A stretch of DNA of 64,000 nucleotides from Arthrobacter sp. MYb229 (GTDB lineage Bacteria; Actinomycetota; Actinomycetes; Actinomycetales; Micrococcaceae): assembly GCF_002975405.1 (NCBI RefSeq), contig NZ_PCPS01000002.1, positions 806,001 through 870,000 of the forward strand, in the 5' to 3' direction. The notes beneath the pieces are model-generated. The model saw only the letters and a list, made by a program, of their open reading frames with translations. It was not told where the DNA came from and did not search any database. Below are positions 25,110 through 33,889 of this stretch, piece by piece (position 1 is the first letter of the stretch; the number at the start of each line of letters is the position of its first letter). A program made the position numbers and the translations under genes.

Positions 25110-26438
25110 CTAGCGAACCAGACAAGGCCTCTTCGAATCGAAGGTCCAGTCGGGGATCAGATATTGCATGGTCACCGCATCGTCACGTGAACCCAGCCCC
25201 TGTTCGAGGTACAGCTCGTGAGCTTCCTGCACGCGGTCCATGTTGAGCGTGACGCCCAAACCGGAGCGCTGCGGAACCTTGATTTCCCCATCTCGAATCA
25301 GCAGCGGATCCTCGGTGAGTCCCTGGCCGTCCTGCCAAATCCAGTGCGTATCCAGGGCAGTGATCTCGCCCGGTGCGGCCGCACCTACCTGGGTGAACAT
25401 GGCCAACGAGACATCGAAGTGGTTATTGGAATGCGACCCCCAAGTCAATCCGAATTCGTCGCAGAGCTGGGCAACACGCACCGAACCGGACATCGTCCAG
25501 AAATGCGGGTCGGCCAGCGGAATATCCACCGCGTTGGTGCGCACCGCGTGAGACATTTCCCGCCAGTCGGTCGCGATCATGTTCGTGGCGGTCTGCAGCC
25601 CGGTGGCCCGGCGGAACTCGCTCATCACCTCGCGGCCCGAGAAGCGTCCCTCCGGACCACAGGGATCCTCGGCGTAGGCCACCACCCCGGCCATGCGCTT
25701 GCCCAACCGGATCGCGTCCTCCAACAACCATCCGCCATTGGGATCAAGGGTGATTCGAGCCTCGGGGAAACGGTCCTTCAGTGCGATGACGGCGTCCACC
25801 TCGGCGTCGCCGTCCTGGACTCCGCCCTTCAGCTTGAAGTCCTTGAAGCCGTAGCGCTGCTGGGCCGCCTCGGCCAAGCGGACAATGCCTTCGGGAGTCA
25901 TGGCCTCTTCGCGGCGCACGCGCGCCCAGTCATCCGCACCCTGCGATTCGCGCAGGTACGGAAGGTCGGTCCGATCCGGGTTGCCCACGTAGAACAGGTA
26001 GCCGAGCATTGGCACCGCGTCGCGCTGCTGCCCATCGCCGAGCAACTCGGCCACCGGCACGCCGAGGAACTGGCCATGGAGATCCAGCAAGGCGGATTCG
26101 ATGGCTGTCACCGCGTGCACCGTGGTGCGGAGATCGAAGGTCTGCGTCCCGCGTCCGCCGGAATCCCGGTCCGCGAAGCGGGACGCGACCCGGCGCAGCA
26201 GCGTTCGGTATGTCGCGACGGGAGCGCCGGTGAGCAGCGTACCGGCCTCTTCGATGGTCGAACGGATCGCTTCGCCCCCGGGCACCTCACCCAGACCGGT
26301 GCGACCCTCGGAATCGGTGACGATGGCGATATTTCGGGTAAAGAAGGGGCCATGGGCACCGGAGAGATTCAACAGCATCGAATCGTGTCCGGCGACGGGA
26401 ATGACCTGAATCGAGGCGATAGTTGGCTGGCTGCTCAT
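25110..26438 (-). CDS. gudD: Glucarate dehydratase
   Basis: The 442-aa protein matches Gud[21 protein letters not shown], the capping-loop YLFYVG, the catalytic KxK in [45 protein letters not shown] and the base-bearing [20 protein letters not shown], then [10 protein letters not shown]. It removes water from D-glucarate (and L-idarate) giving 5-keto-4-deoxy-D-glucarate. GGAGAG precedes the ATG. Third gene of the minus-strand operon kdgD - semialdehyde dehydrogenase - gudD, only three bases after its neighbour, so the operon covers glucarate to 2-ketoglutarate. Confidence 0.95.
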   Translation of the reverse strand: MSSQPTIASIQVIPVAGHDSMLLNLSGAHGPFFTRNIAIVTDSEGRTGLGEVPGGEAIRSTIEEAGTLLTGAPVATYRTLLRRVASRFADRDSGGRGTQTFDLRTTVHAVTAIESALLDLHGQFLGVPVAELLGDGQQRDAVPMLGYLFYVGNPDRTDLPYLRESQGADDWARVRREEAMTPEGIVRLAEAAQQRYGFKDFKLKGGVQDGDAEVDAVIALKDRFPEARITLDPNGGWLLEDAIRLGKRMAGVVAYAEDPCGPEGRFSGREVMSEFRRATGLQTATNMIATDWREMSHAVRTNAVDIPLADPHFWTMSGSVRVAQLCDEFGLTWGSHSNNHFDVSLAMFTQVGAAAPGEITALDTHWIWQDGQGLTEDPLLIRDGEIKVPQRSGLGVTLNMDRVQEAHELYLEQGLGSRDDAVTMQYLIPDWTFDSKRPCLVR

Positions 26439-26441
26439 CGA

Positions 26442-28043
26442 CTACTCTCCGGTGGTGGTCAGTGCGCCATCAATGCGTCGGGTCAGATTCCAAGGGTTGT
26501 CCTTGGCGATCGGCCGTGGCAGCAGCGCGTTGGGGAAGTTCTGGTAGGCAACGGGGCGCAAGAAACGTTCGATAGCCAGCGTGCCTACCGAGGTGGTCTG
26601 CGGATCCGAGGTGGCCGGGAACGGTCCGCCGTGCACCATGGCGTGGCCCACCTCAACGCCCGTTGGCCAGCCGTTGACCAGGATACGGCCAACCTTGGTT
26701 TCCAAGGTCGGGAGTACCGCGGCAGCGGTTTCGTGGTCCGCATCGGTGAGCTGCAAGGTCGCGGTGAGCTGGCCTTCCAACTTTGACAGCGCGGTGACCA
26801 GTTCGGCAGCAGAATCGTAGCGAATCACTAGCGAAGCGGCACCAAAGATTTCATCCTGAAGCACCGGATTTTCCAGCAGCTGTTCTACCGAGGAGGAGAA
26901 GATGGCAGGTGCCGGTGCATTCTGACCGGCTCCTTCGGTACCGCGACCCAACAGCTCGACGCCCGGCTGGCCGCCTAAGGCCTCGACACCCTGCATCCAG
27001 GAGTTGTAGATTCCTTCGGTCAGCATTGTCTGCCCCGCGGTATTCGGAGCCTGGCCGCTGATGGCCTGCGCAAATGCGTCACCGCCAGTGCCGGTAGGCA
27101 CGAAGACCAATCCCGGTGCGGTGCACAGCTGACCCGAGGAACCGGTGACAGAACCCAGGTAGGCTTTTGCCTGCGCGGCTGGATCTTCGGACAGCGCACC
27201 GTCAAAGAAGATCACTGGGTTGATGGAGCTCATCTCGGCGTAGACCGGAATTGGCTCTGGACGTGCGGCCGCGGTAGCCATTAGTGCCGTGCCGCCCGAA
27301 CGCGAACCGGTAAATCCAACTGCCTTGATCACCGGATCCGCTACGAGGGCCTGGCCGATGGTCGCGCCCGGACCATAAACCAGCGAGAAGACGCCCGGGT
27401 GCAGGCCAAAGTCCGCAACAGCTTTGCTGATTGCCTGACCGACAATCTCGCTGGTCCCCGGGTGGGCGTTGTGTGCCTTGAAAACAACCGGGCAACCAGC
27501 GGCCAGCGCCGATGCGGTGTCTCCGCCCGCGGTGGAGAATGCCAGCGGGAAGTTGGAGGCGCCGAAGACCGCAACCGGTCCCACGGCAATCTTGCGCTGG
27601 CGAATGTCAACGCGCGGGAGCGGGGCGCGATCGGGCAGTGCCGGATCTACGCGGACCCCGTGCTGGTCGCCTTGGCGGATCACCTTCGCGAACAGCCGCA
27701 GCTGCCCGGTGGTGCGCCCGCGCTCGCCGGTCAGGCGCGCCTCGGGAAGCCCGGTTTCCGCCATGGCCCGTGCTACCAGCTCGGCACCCACGGCTTCGAT
27801 GTTCTCGGCAATCGCATCCAGGAAATCCGCGTGCTTCGCGGGTTCCAGCGAACGGAAGAATTCGAAAGCCTCGGCCGCCGCCGCGGTGGCGATCTTTAGC
27901 TGGTCCAGATCGATCAGCGAGTATGCCGGCTCCAGCGGTTCATTGGTGGCAGGGTTGTAGCCGTGTACTGCGCGGCCGTTTCCGGCGGTAGTTATACCCG
28001 CAAGGATTGATTGCCCGGTCAAGTTCTGAGTATTGATAGTCAT
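26442..28043 (-). CDS. 2-Ketoglutarate semialdehyde (2,5-dioxovalerate) dehydrogenase
   Basis: An NADP-type aldehyde dehydrogenase of 533 aa: cofactor-binding PVAVFGASNFPLAFSTAGGD, KAHNAHPGTSEI, catalytic Glu in VYAEMSSINPVIF, catalytic Cys in TGSSGQLCTAPGLVFVP and C-terminal GWPTGVEVGHAMVHGGPFPA. The SGQLCTAPG and HAMVHGGP signatures are those of KGSADH enzymes of the aldarate and pentose oxidation pathways. It oxidises the product of KdgD to 2-ketoglutarate. CAGGAG lies six bases before ATG. Middle gene of the glucarate operon. Confidence 0.93.
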   Translation of the reverse strand: MTINTQNLTGQSILAGITTAGNGRAVHGYNPATNEPLEPAYSLIDLDQLKIATAAAAEAFEFFRSLEPAKHADFLDAIAENIEAVGAELVARAMAETGLPEARLTGERGRTTGQLRLFAKVIRQGDQHGVRVDPALPDRAPLPRVDIRQRKIAVGPVAVFGASNFPLAFSTAGGDTASALAAGCPVVFKAHNAHPGTSEIVGQAISKAVADFGLHPGVFSLVYGPGATIGQALVADPVIKAVGFTGSRSGGTALMATAAARPEPIPVYAEMSSINPVIFFDGALSEDPAAQAKAYLGSVTGSSGQLCTAPGLVFVPTGTGGDAFAQAISGQAPNTAGQTMLTEGIYNSWMQGVEALGGQPGVELLGRGTEGAGQNAPAPAIFSSSVEQLLENPVLQDEIFGAASLVIRYDSAAELVTALSKLEGQLTATLQLTDADHETAAAVLPTLETKVGRILVNGWPTGVEVGHAMVHGGPFPATSDPQTTSVGTLAIERFLRPVAYQNFPNALLPRPIAKDNPWNLTRRIDGALTTTGE

Positions 28044-28094
28044 TATTACTCCTGATTCGACGTATTTGTTTGCCGGTGATGAACGAGGCTTGGC

Positions 28095-29033
28095 TTAGTG
28101 GATGGCCCCGGCGGGCACAATGCCTGCCTGCTGGATCAGTGCGCTCAGATCCGCAAGGTCCTGCTCGGTCAGGTTCTGCAGCGGTGGGCGTACCGAACCC
28201 GAGTCGCGGCCGATGGCCTTCAACCCGCCCTTGACAATGGAGACACCGTAGCCCTTGACGCGGTCGCGGATATCCAGGTACGGCAATACGAATCGGTTGA
28301 GCTTTTCGTTGACTGCCACGCGGTCCTGAGCGCGTACGTCCTTGTAGAAGTCCAGGGCGAATTCCGGGACGAAGTTGTACATGGCCGAGGAGTAGGTGCT
28401 CATGCCCAGCTGCAGCAGTGGCAGCGCAAAGGTCTCGGCAGTGGGCAGGCCGCCGAGGTAGAACAAGCGATCGCCGTTCTTGGCGTAGACCTTGGTCAGG
28501 TGCTCAATGTCGCCGTTGGCGTCCTTGAAGCCAATGAAGTTCTCGTGGTTTTCTGCCAGTCGGGCCACCGTGTCCGCCGAGTAGACGGCGTTGGCGCGGT
28601 TGTACACGATCACGCCGGTCTTGGTTGCGGAGCAGATCGAGGAGACATGCTGGTACAGGCCTTCCTGGTCGCACTCGGTCAGGTATGGAGGCAGCAGCAG
28701 CAACCCCTCGGCGCCAGCGGCTTCGGCGTCCTGGGCGTTCTGGATGGCCTGCTTGGTGGAACCGCCGGCCGAAGCGAGCACCGGAACTCGTGAGCCGGCT
28801 TCTTCCACGGCCATGCGCACAACTCTTGCTGCTTCTTCTGAGGTCAGCGCAAAGCCTTCGCCGGTGCCGCCGGCTGCGAACAGGCCCGCGACGTCGAAGC
28901 TCGACTGCCAGTCCAGGTGGCGGCGGTAGGTTGCCTCGTCGATTTCGAGGTCAGCATCGAACGCGGTGACCGGGAAGGAGAGCAGCCCGTCTTTGAGCTT
29001 GTCGGCGAGTTCGGCGGGAGTGTACTGAGCCAT
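28095..29033 (-). CDS. kdgD: 5-Dehydro-4-deoxyglucarate dehydratase
   Basis: Read from ATG 29033 (AAAGGAC upstream) the protein is 312 aa and belongs to the DHDPS/NAL aldolase superfamily. Visible are SFPVTAFDADLEIDEATYRR, the AGGTGEGFALTSEE phosphate-loop-like segment, VIVYNRANAVYSADTVARLA with the catalytic Tyr, and NFIGFKDANGDIEHL with the Schiff-base Lys. KdgD dehydrates and decarboxylates 5-keto-4-deoxyglucarate to 2-ketoglutarate semialdehyde. First gene of the glucarate operon; a TGTCCAAG site lies ~90 bases upstream. Confidence 0.95.
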   Translation of the reverse strand: MAQYTPAELADKLKDGLLSFPVTAFDADLEIDEATYRRHLDWQSSFDVAGLFAAGGTGEGFALTSEEAARVVRMAVEEAGSRVPVLASAGGSTKQAIQNAQDAEAAGAEGLLLLPPYLTECDQEGLYQHVSSICSATKTGVIVYNRANAVYSADTVARLAENHENFIGFKDANGDIEHLTKVYAKNGDRLFYLGGLPTAETFALPLLQLGMSTYSSAMYNFVPEFALDFYKDVRAQDRVAVNEKLNRFVLPYLDIRDRVKGYGVSIVKGGLKAIGRDSGSVRPPLQNLTEQDLADLSALIQQAGIVPAGAIH

Positions 29034-29123
29034 GGGGATGGTCCTTTTCTTGATCCGTCGCAAGATGAATCGACGGAAGGTGGGTGGATTGAATCCGTTG
29101 TCCCCAGCGTATGGAGCTAGTGT

Positions 29124-29137
29124 GATGCCTGTCCAAG
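29124..29137 (+). promoter_or_regulatory. Candidate LysR box, aldarate island site B
   Basis: GATGCCTGTCCAAG stands upstream of kdgD, followed by A/T-rich ATATTTATATTG. It differs from site A by one base. Confidence 0.6.
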
Positions 29138-29173
29138 CCCATATTTATATTGTTTGATACCCTACGAGCATCA

Positions 29174-30061
29174 TTAACCATGCAGCGAGCCGCGCACTAT
29201 GTCCACCAGGCGTCCAAGAGCCGGATTGCGGGAGGTCTTGCTCCAGATGGCGTGCAATTGCACGGGATCGTCGGTGACGTCGCCAAGCCGCAGGTAGCTG
29301 ACCCCGTGCACGCCCAGCAGCTTGGCGCTTTCCGGAACAATCGCGATACCGCGTCCGGCGGACACCAAGGCAACCATGGTGAGGATCTGGCTTACGGTAT
29401 GGCGCACGTTCTTGTGCTCCACATCGAGCCGGCGGACCACCAAGTCGTAGAAGTAGCGCGCCTTGGTCGAAGAGTGCATGATCAGTGGTTCTTCGCGCAG
29501 ATCATCAAAAACGAGTTCTCGCTGCAGCAGATCAAGACGGTGCCCAGTGGGCACCGCGGCAAAGAGCCCCTCGGAAAACAATAAGGTGGATTCGAAGAGC
29601 TTCGCGTCAAATGGCGGCCGGGCAAGTCCCAGATCCAAATCCCCGTCAAGCAGCGCGTCGACCTGCTCGCTGGTCACCATCTCCACGAGATCGAGATGGA
29701 CCTCTGGCATTTGTTCGGTGATTTCGGCCAGCAGCGGACCCAAGAGGCTAAAGCCAGATGCTGCGGTGAACCCGATCCGCAGTTCACCGAGTTGGCCCGC
29801 TGCAATGCGCCGCGCGTTATCCGGGGCCCGTTCGGCGGCAACCACCAGCCGCCGGGCATCGGTGAGGAATGCGTGGCCGGCCGCGGTCAATGAAACGCGG
29901 CGGTTATCTCGTTCGAGCAGTTCAACCCCGACCGACCTTTCCAGCTTTTGAATTTGCCGGCTCAGCGGAGGTTGCGTCATATTCAGACGTTCGGCCGCCC
30001 GTCCGAAATGCAGCTCTTCTGCTACCGCAACAAAGCTGCGGGCCTGATCCAGAGTGAACAC
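29174..30061 (-). CDS. LysR family transcriptional regulator
   Basis: I favour GTG 30061 because GAAAGG lies six bases before it and the product (VFTLDQARSFVAVAEELHFG) then aligns with the start of the other LysR in the window; an ATG at 30091 is also in frame. About 295 aa: helix-turn-helix with NMTQPPLSRQIQKLE, then an inducer-binding domain with IGFTAASGFSLLGPLLAEI. Located between the kdgD operon (downstream, same strand) and tctCBA (divergent), with TGTCCAAG motifs on both sides, it is the likely activator of both. Confidence 0.9.
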   Translation of the reverse strand: MFTLDQARSFVAVAEELHFGRAAERLNMTQPPLSRQIQKLERSVGVELLERDNRRVSLTAAGHAFLTDARRLVVAAERAPDNARRIAAGQLGELRIGFTAASGFSLLGPLLAEITEQMPEVHLDLVEMVTSEQVDALLDGDLDLGLARPPFDAKLFESTLLFSEGLFAAVPTGHRLDLLQRELVFDDLREEPLIMHSSTKARYFYDLVVRRLDVEHKNVRHTVSQILTMVALVSAGRGIAIVPESAKLLGVHGVSYLRLGDVTDDPVQLHAIWSKTSRNPALGRLVDIVRGSLHG

Positions 30062-30098
30062 TTGATACCTTTCGGGAATCATTCCATGCATAGTTGAC

Positions 30099-30112
30099 CT
30101 TGGACATGCATC
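30099..30112 (-). promoter_or_regulatory. Candidate LysR box, aldarate island site C
   Basis: Read on the minus strand this is GATGCATGTCCAAG, one base different from site B. It lies between the LysR gene and divergent tctC. Confidence 0.6.
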
Positions 30113-30213
30113 ATATCTATTTTCTAGGCTGTACCGGAGACCTGATTGGTGAGCTGCCTCACGAGGCCAGCATTAATCGGACTCATATACTCGAAACCAT
30201 AGGAGATCTTCCC

Positions 30214-31212
30214 GTGAAAAATCGCATGACCCGACGCACCCTCCTCTCGCTTTCCGCCGCCGGCGCGGCCCTCGCGCTGACCGCCTGTGGCGGCAACGTC
30301 GGCGACAGCACGGCCTCCGGCGAATTCCCGAGCGGTCCGGTAACGCTCACGGTGGGCCAGGCTCCCGGCGGTTCCACCGACCTGATTTCCCGCGCTGCTG
30401 CGGAAGGCATGGCCGAATCCCTGGGCGTTTCCATGCCCGTGGTGAATAAGCCCGGTGCCAACGGCGCCTTGGCTACTCAGGAAGTAGCGGCCTTGGAAGC
30501 CGATGGCCAGAACCTGATCCTGCTCAACGCGTCGCTGATCACCATCACACCGTTGGCGGTTTCGGAAGAAGAAGCCGTCTCCCTCGACGACTTGGATGTG
30601 CTCATGGGTCTATCCCAAGACGACTACGTGATGGTCGCCAGCACCGACTCGGGTGTGAAGAGCCTAGAGGACATTAAGAACAGTGACGAGAAGCTTTCCT
30701 TCGGCACCACCGGTGTTGGCACCGGTTCGCAGCTGGCCCAGGCGCTGCTCTTGGCGCAGGCTGATATCGCGGGAACCACCGTTCCCTTCGACTCGGGTTC
30801 CCCGGCGTTGACCGCCGTTATGGGCAACCAGGTGCAGATCTCCACGATTCAGCTGGGCGAAGCCAAGCCGCAGATCGATGCGGGTACCGTGACCCCGATT
30901 GTGATCTTCTCCAAGGAACGCAATGAGTTCCTGCCGGATGTTCCGACCGCCATCGAATCAGGCTATGAAGTTCCCGTATCCCAGTACCGCGCCATCGCAG
31001 CGCCTAAGGGCCTGGACGACGAGGCCAAGGATACGCTCGTGGCCTCGATCAAGGACGCGGTGGGCACCGATAGCTACAAGAGCTTCAACGAGCAGAACAT
31101 GCTCACCCCTCACGAGATTTCGGGCGAAGAGGTTGTCACCGAATGGAATGAACTGGCAGCCAAGTACAAGGACCTGACCGAAGAGCACGGCATCTCGCTG
31201 GCAGGTAAGTAA
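30214..31212 (+). CDS. tctC: Tripartite tricarboxylate-type transporter substrate-binding lipoprotein
   Basis: GTG 30214 has AGGAG eight bases upstream; the longer frame is not coding. The 332-aa protein starts with MKNRMTRRTLLSL, a signal peptide with a twin-arginine flavour and the lipobox LTAC (Cys 25), so it is a lipoprotein outside the membrane. The TctC/Bug fold follows: LTVGQAPGGSTDLISRA, KPGANGALATQEVA, FGTTGVGTGSQLAQALL. Bug proteins bind carboxylates. The neighbouring glucarate genes suggest an aldarate cargo (inference). First gene of tctCBA-usp. Confidence 0.92.
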   Translation: MKNRMTRRTLLSLSAAGAALALTACGGNVGDSTASGEFPSGPVTLTVGQAPGGSTDLISRAAAEGMAESLGVSMPVVNKPGANGALATQEVAALEADGQNLILLNASLITITPLAVSEEEAVSLDDLDVLMGLSQDDYVMVASTDSGVKSLEDIKNSDEKLSFGTTGVGTGSQLAQALLLAQADIAGTTVPFDSGSPALTAVMGNQVQISTIQLGEAKPQIDAGTVTPIVIFSKERNEFLPDVPTAIESGYEVPVSQYRAIAAPKGLDDEAKDTLVASIKDAVGTDSYKSFNEQNMLTPHEISGEEVVTEWNELAAKYKDLTEEHGISLAGK

Positions 31213-31262
31213 CCAGTAGCTACTGGTCCCAACCCGAAAGTGAGTACCAAAGGATGAAAGTT

Positions 31263-31835
31263 ATGGACGCGAAAAAGGCTGAAGAAGCTCGGCCTATTGA
31301 GCCGGCTGCCCCGCAGGCTCCGGCGGAGGGTGTCGAGCTTGACGATCTGACACCCGAAGAGCTGGCAGCCCAATGGGAAGCCGAAGCTCCGGAACCAGCT
31401 GGACCTATCGCAAACCTGGTTTCGTCCTTGGTGGTTCTCGCGCTGAGCATCGCCGGACTGGCGCTGTCCATCGGGTTGGAGCTGGGGACCCCGGCGGCGC
31501 CAGCGGCCGGCATGTGGCCATTTATCGTCACGCTGATTGCCGGTGTGATGGCAATTGCACAGATCATTGTCGGACGCTCCGGAGGCAAGGACGGCGAGAA
31601 ATTCAGTGGCATGAGCTGGTATGCAGCCATTGGTTTCGGAACGCTGATCCTGATGGTGGTGCTGATGCCGCTGATTGGCTTTGAAGTTCCGGCACTGTTG
31701 TTGTGCTTCGTCTGGATGCGCTGGTTGGGTGGTGAACGCTGGAGGTCTGCCACGATCTACTCGATTTTGATTGTCGCCGCCTTCTACGCGATCTTCATCG
31801 CCGCCCTCGGCACCACCATTCCCCGACTGTTTTAA
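31263..31835 (+). CDS. tctB: Tripartite tricarboxylate-type transporter small membrane subunit
   Basis: ATG 31263 has AAAGGA at a good distance, unlike ATG 31254. The 190-aa protein has a ~45-residue acidic, Ala/Pro/Glu-rich cytoplasmic tail and then four or five membrane helices (LVVLALSIAGLALSIGLELG, TPAAPAAGMWPFIVTLIAG and others) as in TctB. It pairs with TctA to form the membrane part of the importer. The acidic tail is longer than in typical TctB. Lies 50 bases after tctC and 23 bases before tctA. Confidence 0.88.
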   Translation: MDAKKAEEARPIEPAAPQAPAEGVELDDLTPEELAAQWEAEAPEPAGPIANLVSSLVVLALSIAGLALSIGLELGTPAAPAAGMWPFIVTLIAGVMAIAQIIVGRSGGKDGEKFSGMSWYAAIGFGTLILMVVLMPLIGFEVPALLLCFVWMRWLGGERWRSATIYSILIVAAFYAIFIAALGTTIPRLF

Positions 31836-31858
31836 GTCGCAAGTAAAGGTATATGCGC

Positions 31859-33388
31859 ATGGAATTCTTCGGACCGGTCATGGACGGCTTCACCGTCGTC
31901 TTGGACCCCACTAACCTTCTTTACTGCCTGCTCGGTGTCGTCGTCGGTATGCTCATCGGCGTGCTGCCGGGCCTCGGCCCCGCCGCGACGATCGCGATCC
32001 TGCTGCCGATGACCTACGGCGTCGAGCCGGTCACCGCGATCATTATGCTCGCAGGAATTTTCTACGGTGCCCAGTACGGTGGCACCATCACCTCGGTACT
32101 GCTTCGCCTGCCCGGTGAAGCAAGCAGCGTGGTCACCGTCTTTGACGGATATGTCATGGCCAAACAAGGCCGGGCTGGTACCGCCCTGGGTATCGCGGCC
32201 ATCGGTTCCTTCTTTGGCGCCACGGTCTCCATTATCGGGCTGACCTTCCTGGCCCCTCTGGTTGCCAGTTTTGCGTTGGATTTCGGACCACCGGAATATA
32301 CCGCGCTGGCAATGCTCGGCATCCTGCTGGTTGCCACCATCTCTGGTGGCACGAAAATCAAGGCGATCATCGCCGCCGCGGTTGGCCTGTTCCTGGCCAC
32401 CGTTGGACGTGATGGATTCACCGGCGCCGAACGTTTCACGTTCGGAAACCTGTCGCTGGCAGACGGCATCGACTTCGTGCCCATCGCCATGGGACTCTTC
32501 GGCGTCGGTGAGATCCTCTACAACCTTGAAGAACGCCACCGCGCCGCCACGGCTCCGATGAAGGTCTCAAATGTCTGGCCCAAGGCCAAAGACATCAAAG
32601 AGGCTTCGGGAGCTATCGGCCGCGGTTCGGTGCTCGGATTCTTCCTGGGGATTCTGCCAGGTGGCGGCGCGACTATTTCTTCGCTTGCCTCGTACGCCAT
32701 GGAAAAGAAAACCGCGAAGGACCCCTCACGATTTGGCAAGGGAGCCATCGAAGGCGTTGCCGGTCCAGAATCGGCAAATAACGCCGCGGCGACCAGTTCC
32801 TTCATACCTTTGCTCACCTTGGGCATCCCAGCCAACGCGACCATGGCGATTATTTTCGGTGCGCTATTGATCCAGGGTGTGACCCCCGGTCCGCAGCTGA
32901 TTAGCAACGACCCAGAACTGTTCTGGGGCGTGGTGAATTCGATGTACATCGGCAATATCCTGCTGCTGATCATGTCCATTCCCCTGATCGGGGTGTTCGT
33001 CAGGATCCTGCGCATCCGTGCGGCGATCCTCGCTCCGATTACCGCATTGATCACCCTGCTGGGGGCCTACACGATCCGAAACTCGATGTTCGACGTGCTG
33101 CTGGTGGTGCTCTTTGGCGCGCTTGGCTACCTGATGAAGAAGTTCGGCTTTGAACCAGGCCCACTGGTATTGGCCTTCGTCCTGGGCAGCCTGCTGGAAT
33201 CCAACCTGCGCCGCTCCCTGCTGGTGCTGGAAGGAGATCCCACGGGGTTCTTCACCCGTCCAATCTCTGCAACGCTGCTGGCTCTGTTCATCTTTGTTGC
33301 TGTATGGCCAATGATTAAGTCAGCTATCGATAGGCGCAAAAACGGCTCGATAGCCGCCGCGGTCGCGAAGGAAAAGGAAAACGCATGA
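31859..33388 (+). CDS. tctA: Tripartite tricarboxylate-type transporter large membrane subunit
   Basis: The 509-aa protein (ATG 31859; ATG 31853 is too close to the AAAGG site) has ~12 membrane segments and TctA hallmarks: MLIGVLPGLGPAATIAILLP, FYGAQYGGTITSVLLRLPGE, GFFLGILPGGGATISSLASY-like segment LGFFLGILPGGGATISS, and GPESANNAAATSSFIPLLTL. It is the ion-coupled translocator of the system. The stop codon overlaps the start of the usp gene (ATGA), coupling the two. Confidence 0.94.
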   Translation: MEFFGPVMDGFTVVLDPTNLLYCLLGVVVGMLIGVLPGLGPAATIAILLPMTYGVEPVTAIIMLAGIFYGAQYGGTITSVLLRLPGEASSVVTVFDGYVMAKQGRAGTALGIAAIGSFFGATVSIIGLTFLAPLVASFALDFGPPEYTALAMLGILLVATISGGTKIKAIIAAAVGLFLATVGRDGFTGAERFTFGNLSLADGIDFVPIAMGLFGVGEILYNLEERHRAATAPMKVSNVWPKAKDIKEASGAIGRGSVLGFFLGILPGGGATISSLASYAMEKKTAKDPSRFGKGAIEGVAGPESANNAAATSSFIPLLTLGIPANATMAIIFGALLIQGVTPGPQLISNDPELFWGVVNSMYIGNILLLIMSIPLIGVFVRILRIRAAILAPITALITLLGAYTIRNSMFDVLLVVLFGALGYLMKKFGFEPGPLVLAFVLGSLLESNLRRSLLVLEGDPTGFFTRPISATLLALFIFVAVWPMIKSAIDRRKNGSIAAAVAKEKENA

Positions 33389-33783
33389 GTATCATCGTCG
33401 GATACGTTCCCAGCAATGTCGGAGAGGCCGCGGTAGCCGCGGCAATCAAAGAATCGAAGCTGCGCCAGGAGGAGCTGCTGATCGTCAATTCCTCACGTGA
33501 TGGTTCTTTGGTTGACAAGAACACCGCATCGCCGGAAGATCTGGCCAGGGTCCTGGAATCCGCCGCACAGGCGGGAATCGAGGCTCGGGTGCTCGAATCG
33601 ACCTACCGTGACGATCTCACCGAAGAGTTCCTGGGACTGGCGGACGAGCACCAGGTGTCACTGATCGTCATTGGGCTTCGCCAGCGTTCGCAGGTGGGGA
33701 AGTTCATCATGGGTTCCCAAGCGCAACGCATCTTGCTCCAGGCCCAACACCCGGTGCTTGCGGTGAAGGTGGAGCAAACGTAG
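33385..33783 (+). CDS. Universal stress protein (UspA family), fourth gene of tctCBA operon
   Basis: A 132-aa single Usp domain: SIIVGYVPSNVGEAAVAAAI at the N-terminus, and at the C-terminus VIGLRQRSQVGKFIMGSQAQ then ILLQAQHPVLAVK, the nucleotide-binding end. In the usual G-2x-G-9x-G-S pattern the second Gly is replaced here (GLRQ), while the final GS is kept. Overlap with tctA by four bases says the protein is made with the transporter. TeaD, a Usp protein beside a TRAP transporter, modulates its transporter; an analogous role is plausible but not shown. Confidence 0.9.
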   Translation: MSIIVGYVPSNVGEAAVAAAIKESKLRQEELLIVNSSRDGSLVDKNTASPEDLARVLESAAQAGIEARVLESTYRDDLTEEFLGLADEHQVSLIVIGLRQRSQVGKFIMGSQAQRILLQAQHPVLAVKVEQT

Positions 33784-33810
33784 CAAGCGCTTCTCAGTAG
33801 ATAATTCAAG

Positions 33811-33846
33811 GCCGCAGCTATCCCGAAAATCCGGGATAGCTGCGGC
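33811..33846. terminator. Terminator hairpin after tctCBA-usp
   Basis: A 15-bp perfect stem (33811-33825 with 33832-33846) is followed by TTTG, 27 bases after the stop. Confidence 0.87.
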
Positions 33847-33889
33847 TTTGATGCTGTGGCAGGCAGCGTCGAGGCTGCCCAGATGCCTG

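Noticed and set aside
25218-26786. 522-codon plus-strand open frame opposite gudD
   Set aside because: Antisense shadow; gudD catalytic motifs are unambiguous on the minus strand.
22963-30112. TGTCCAAG repeats as part of a mobile or CRISPR-like repeat
   Set aside because: Only three copies, each at a promoter, without regular spacing or spacers; regulatory sites explain them better.
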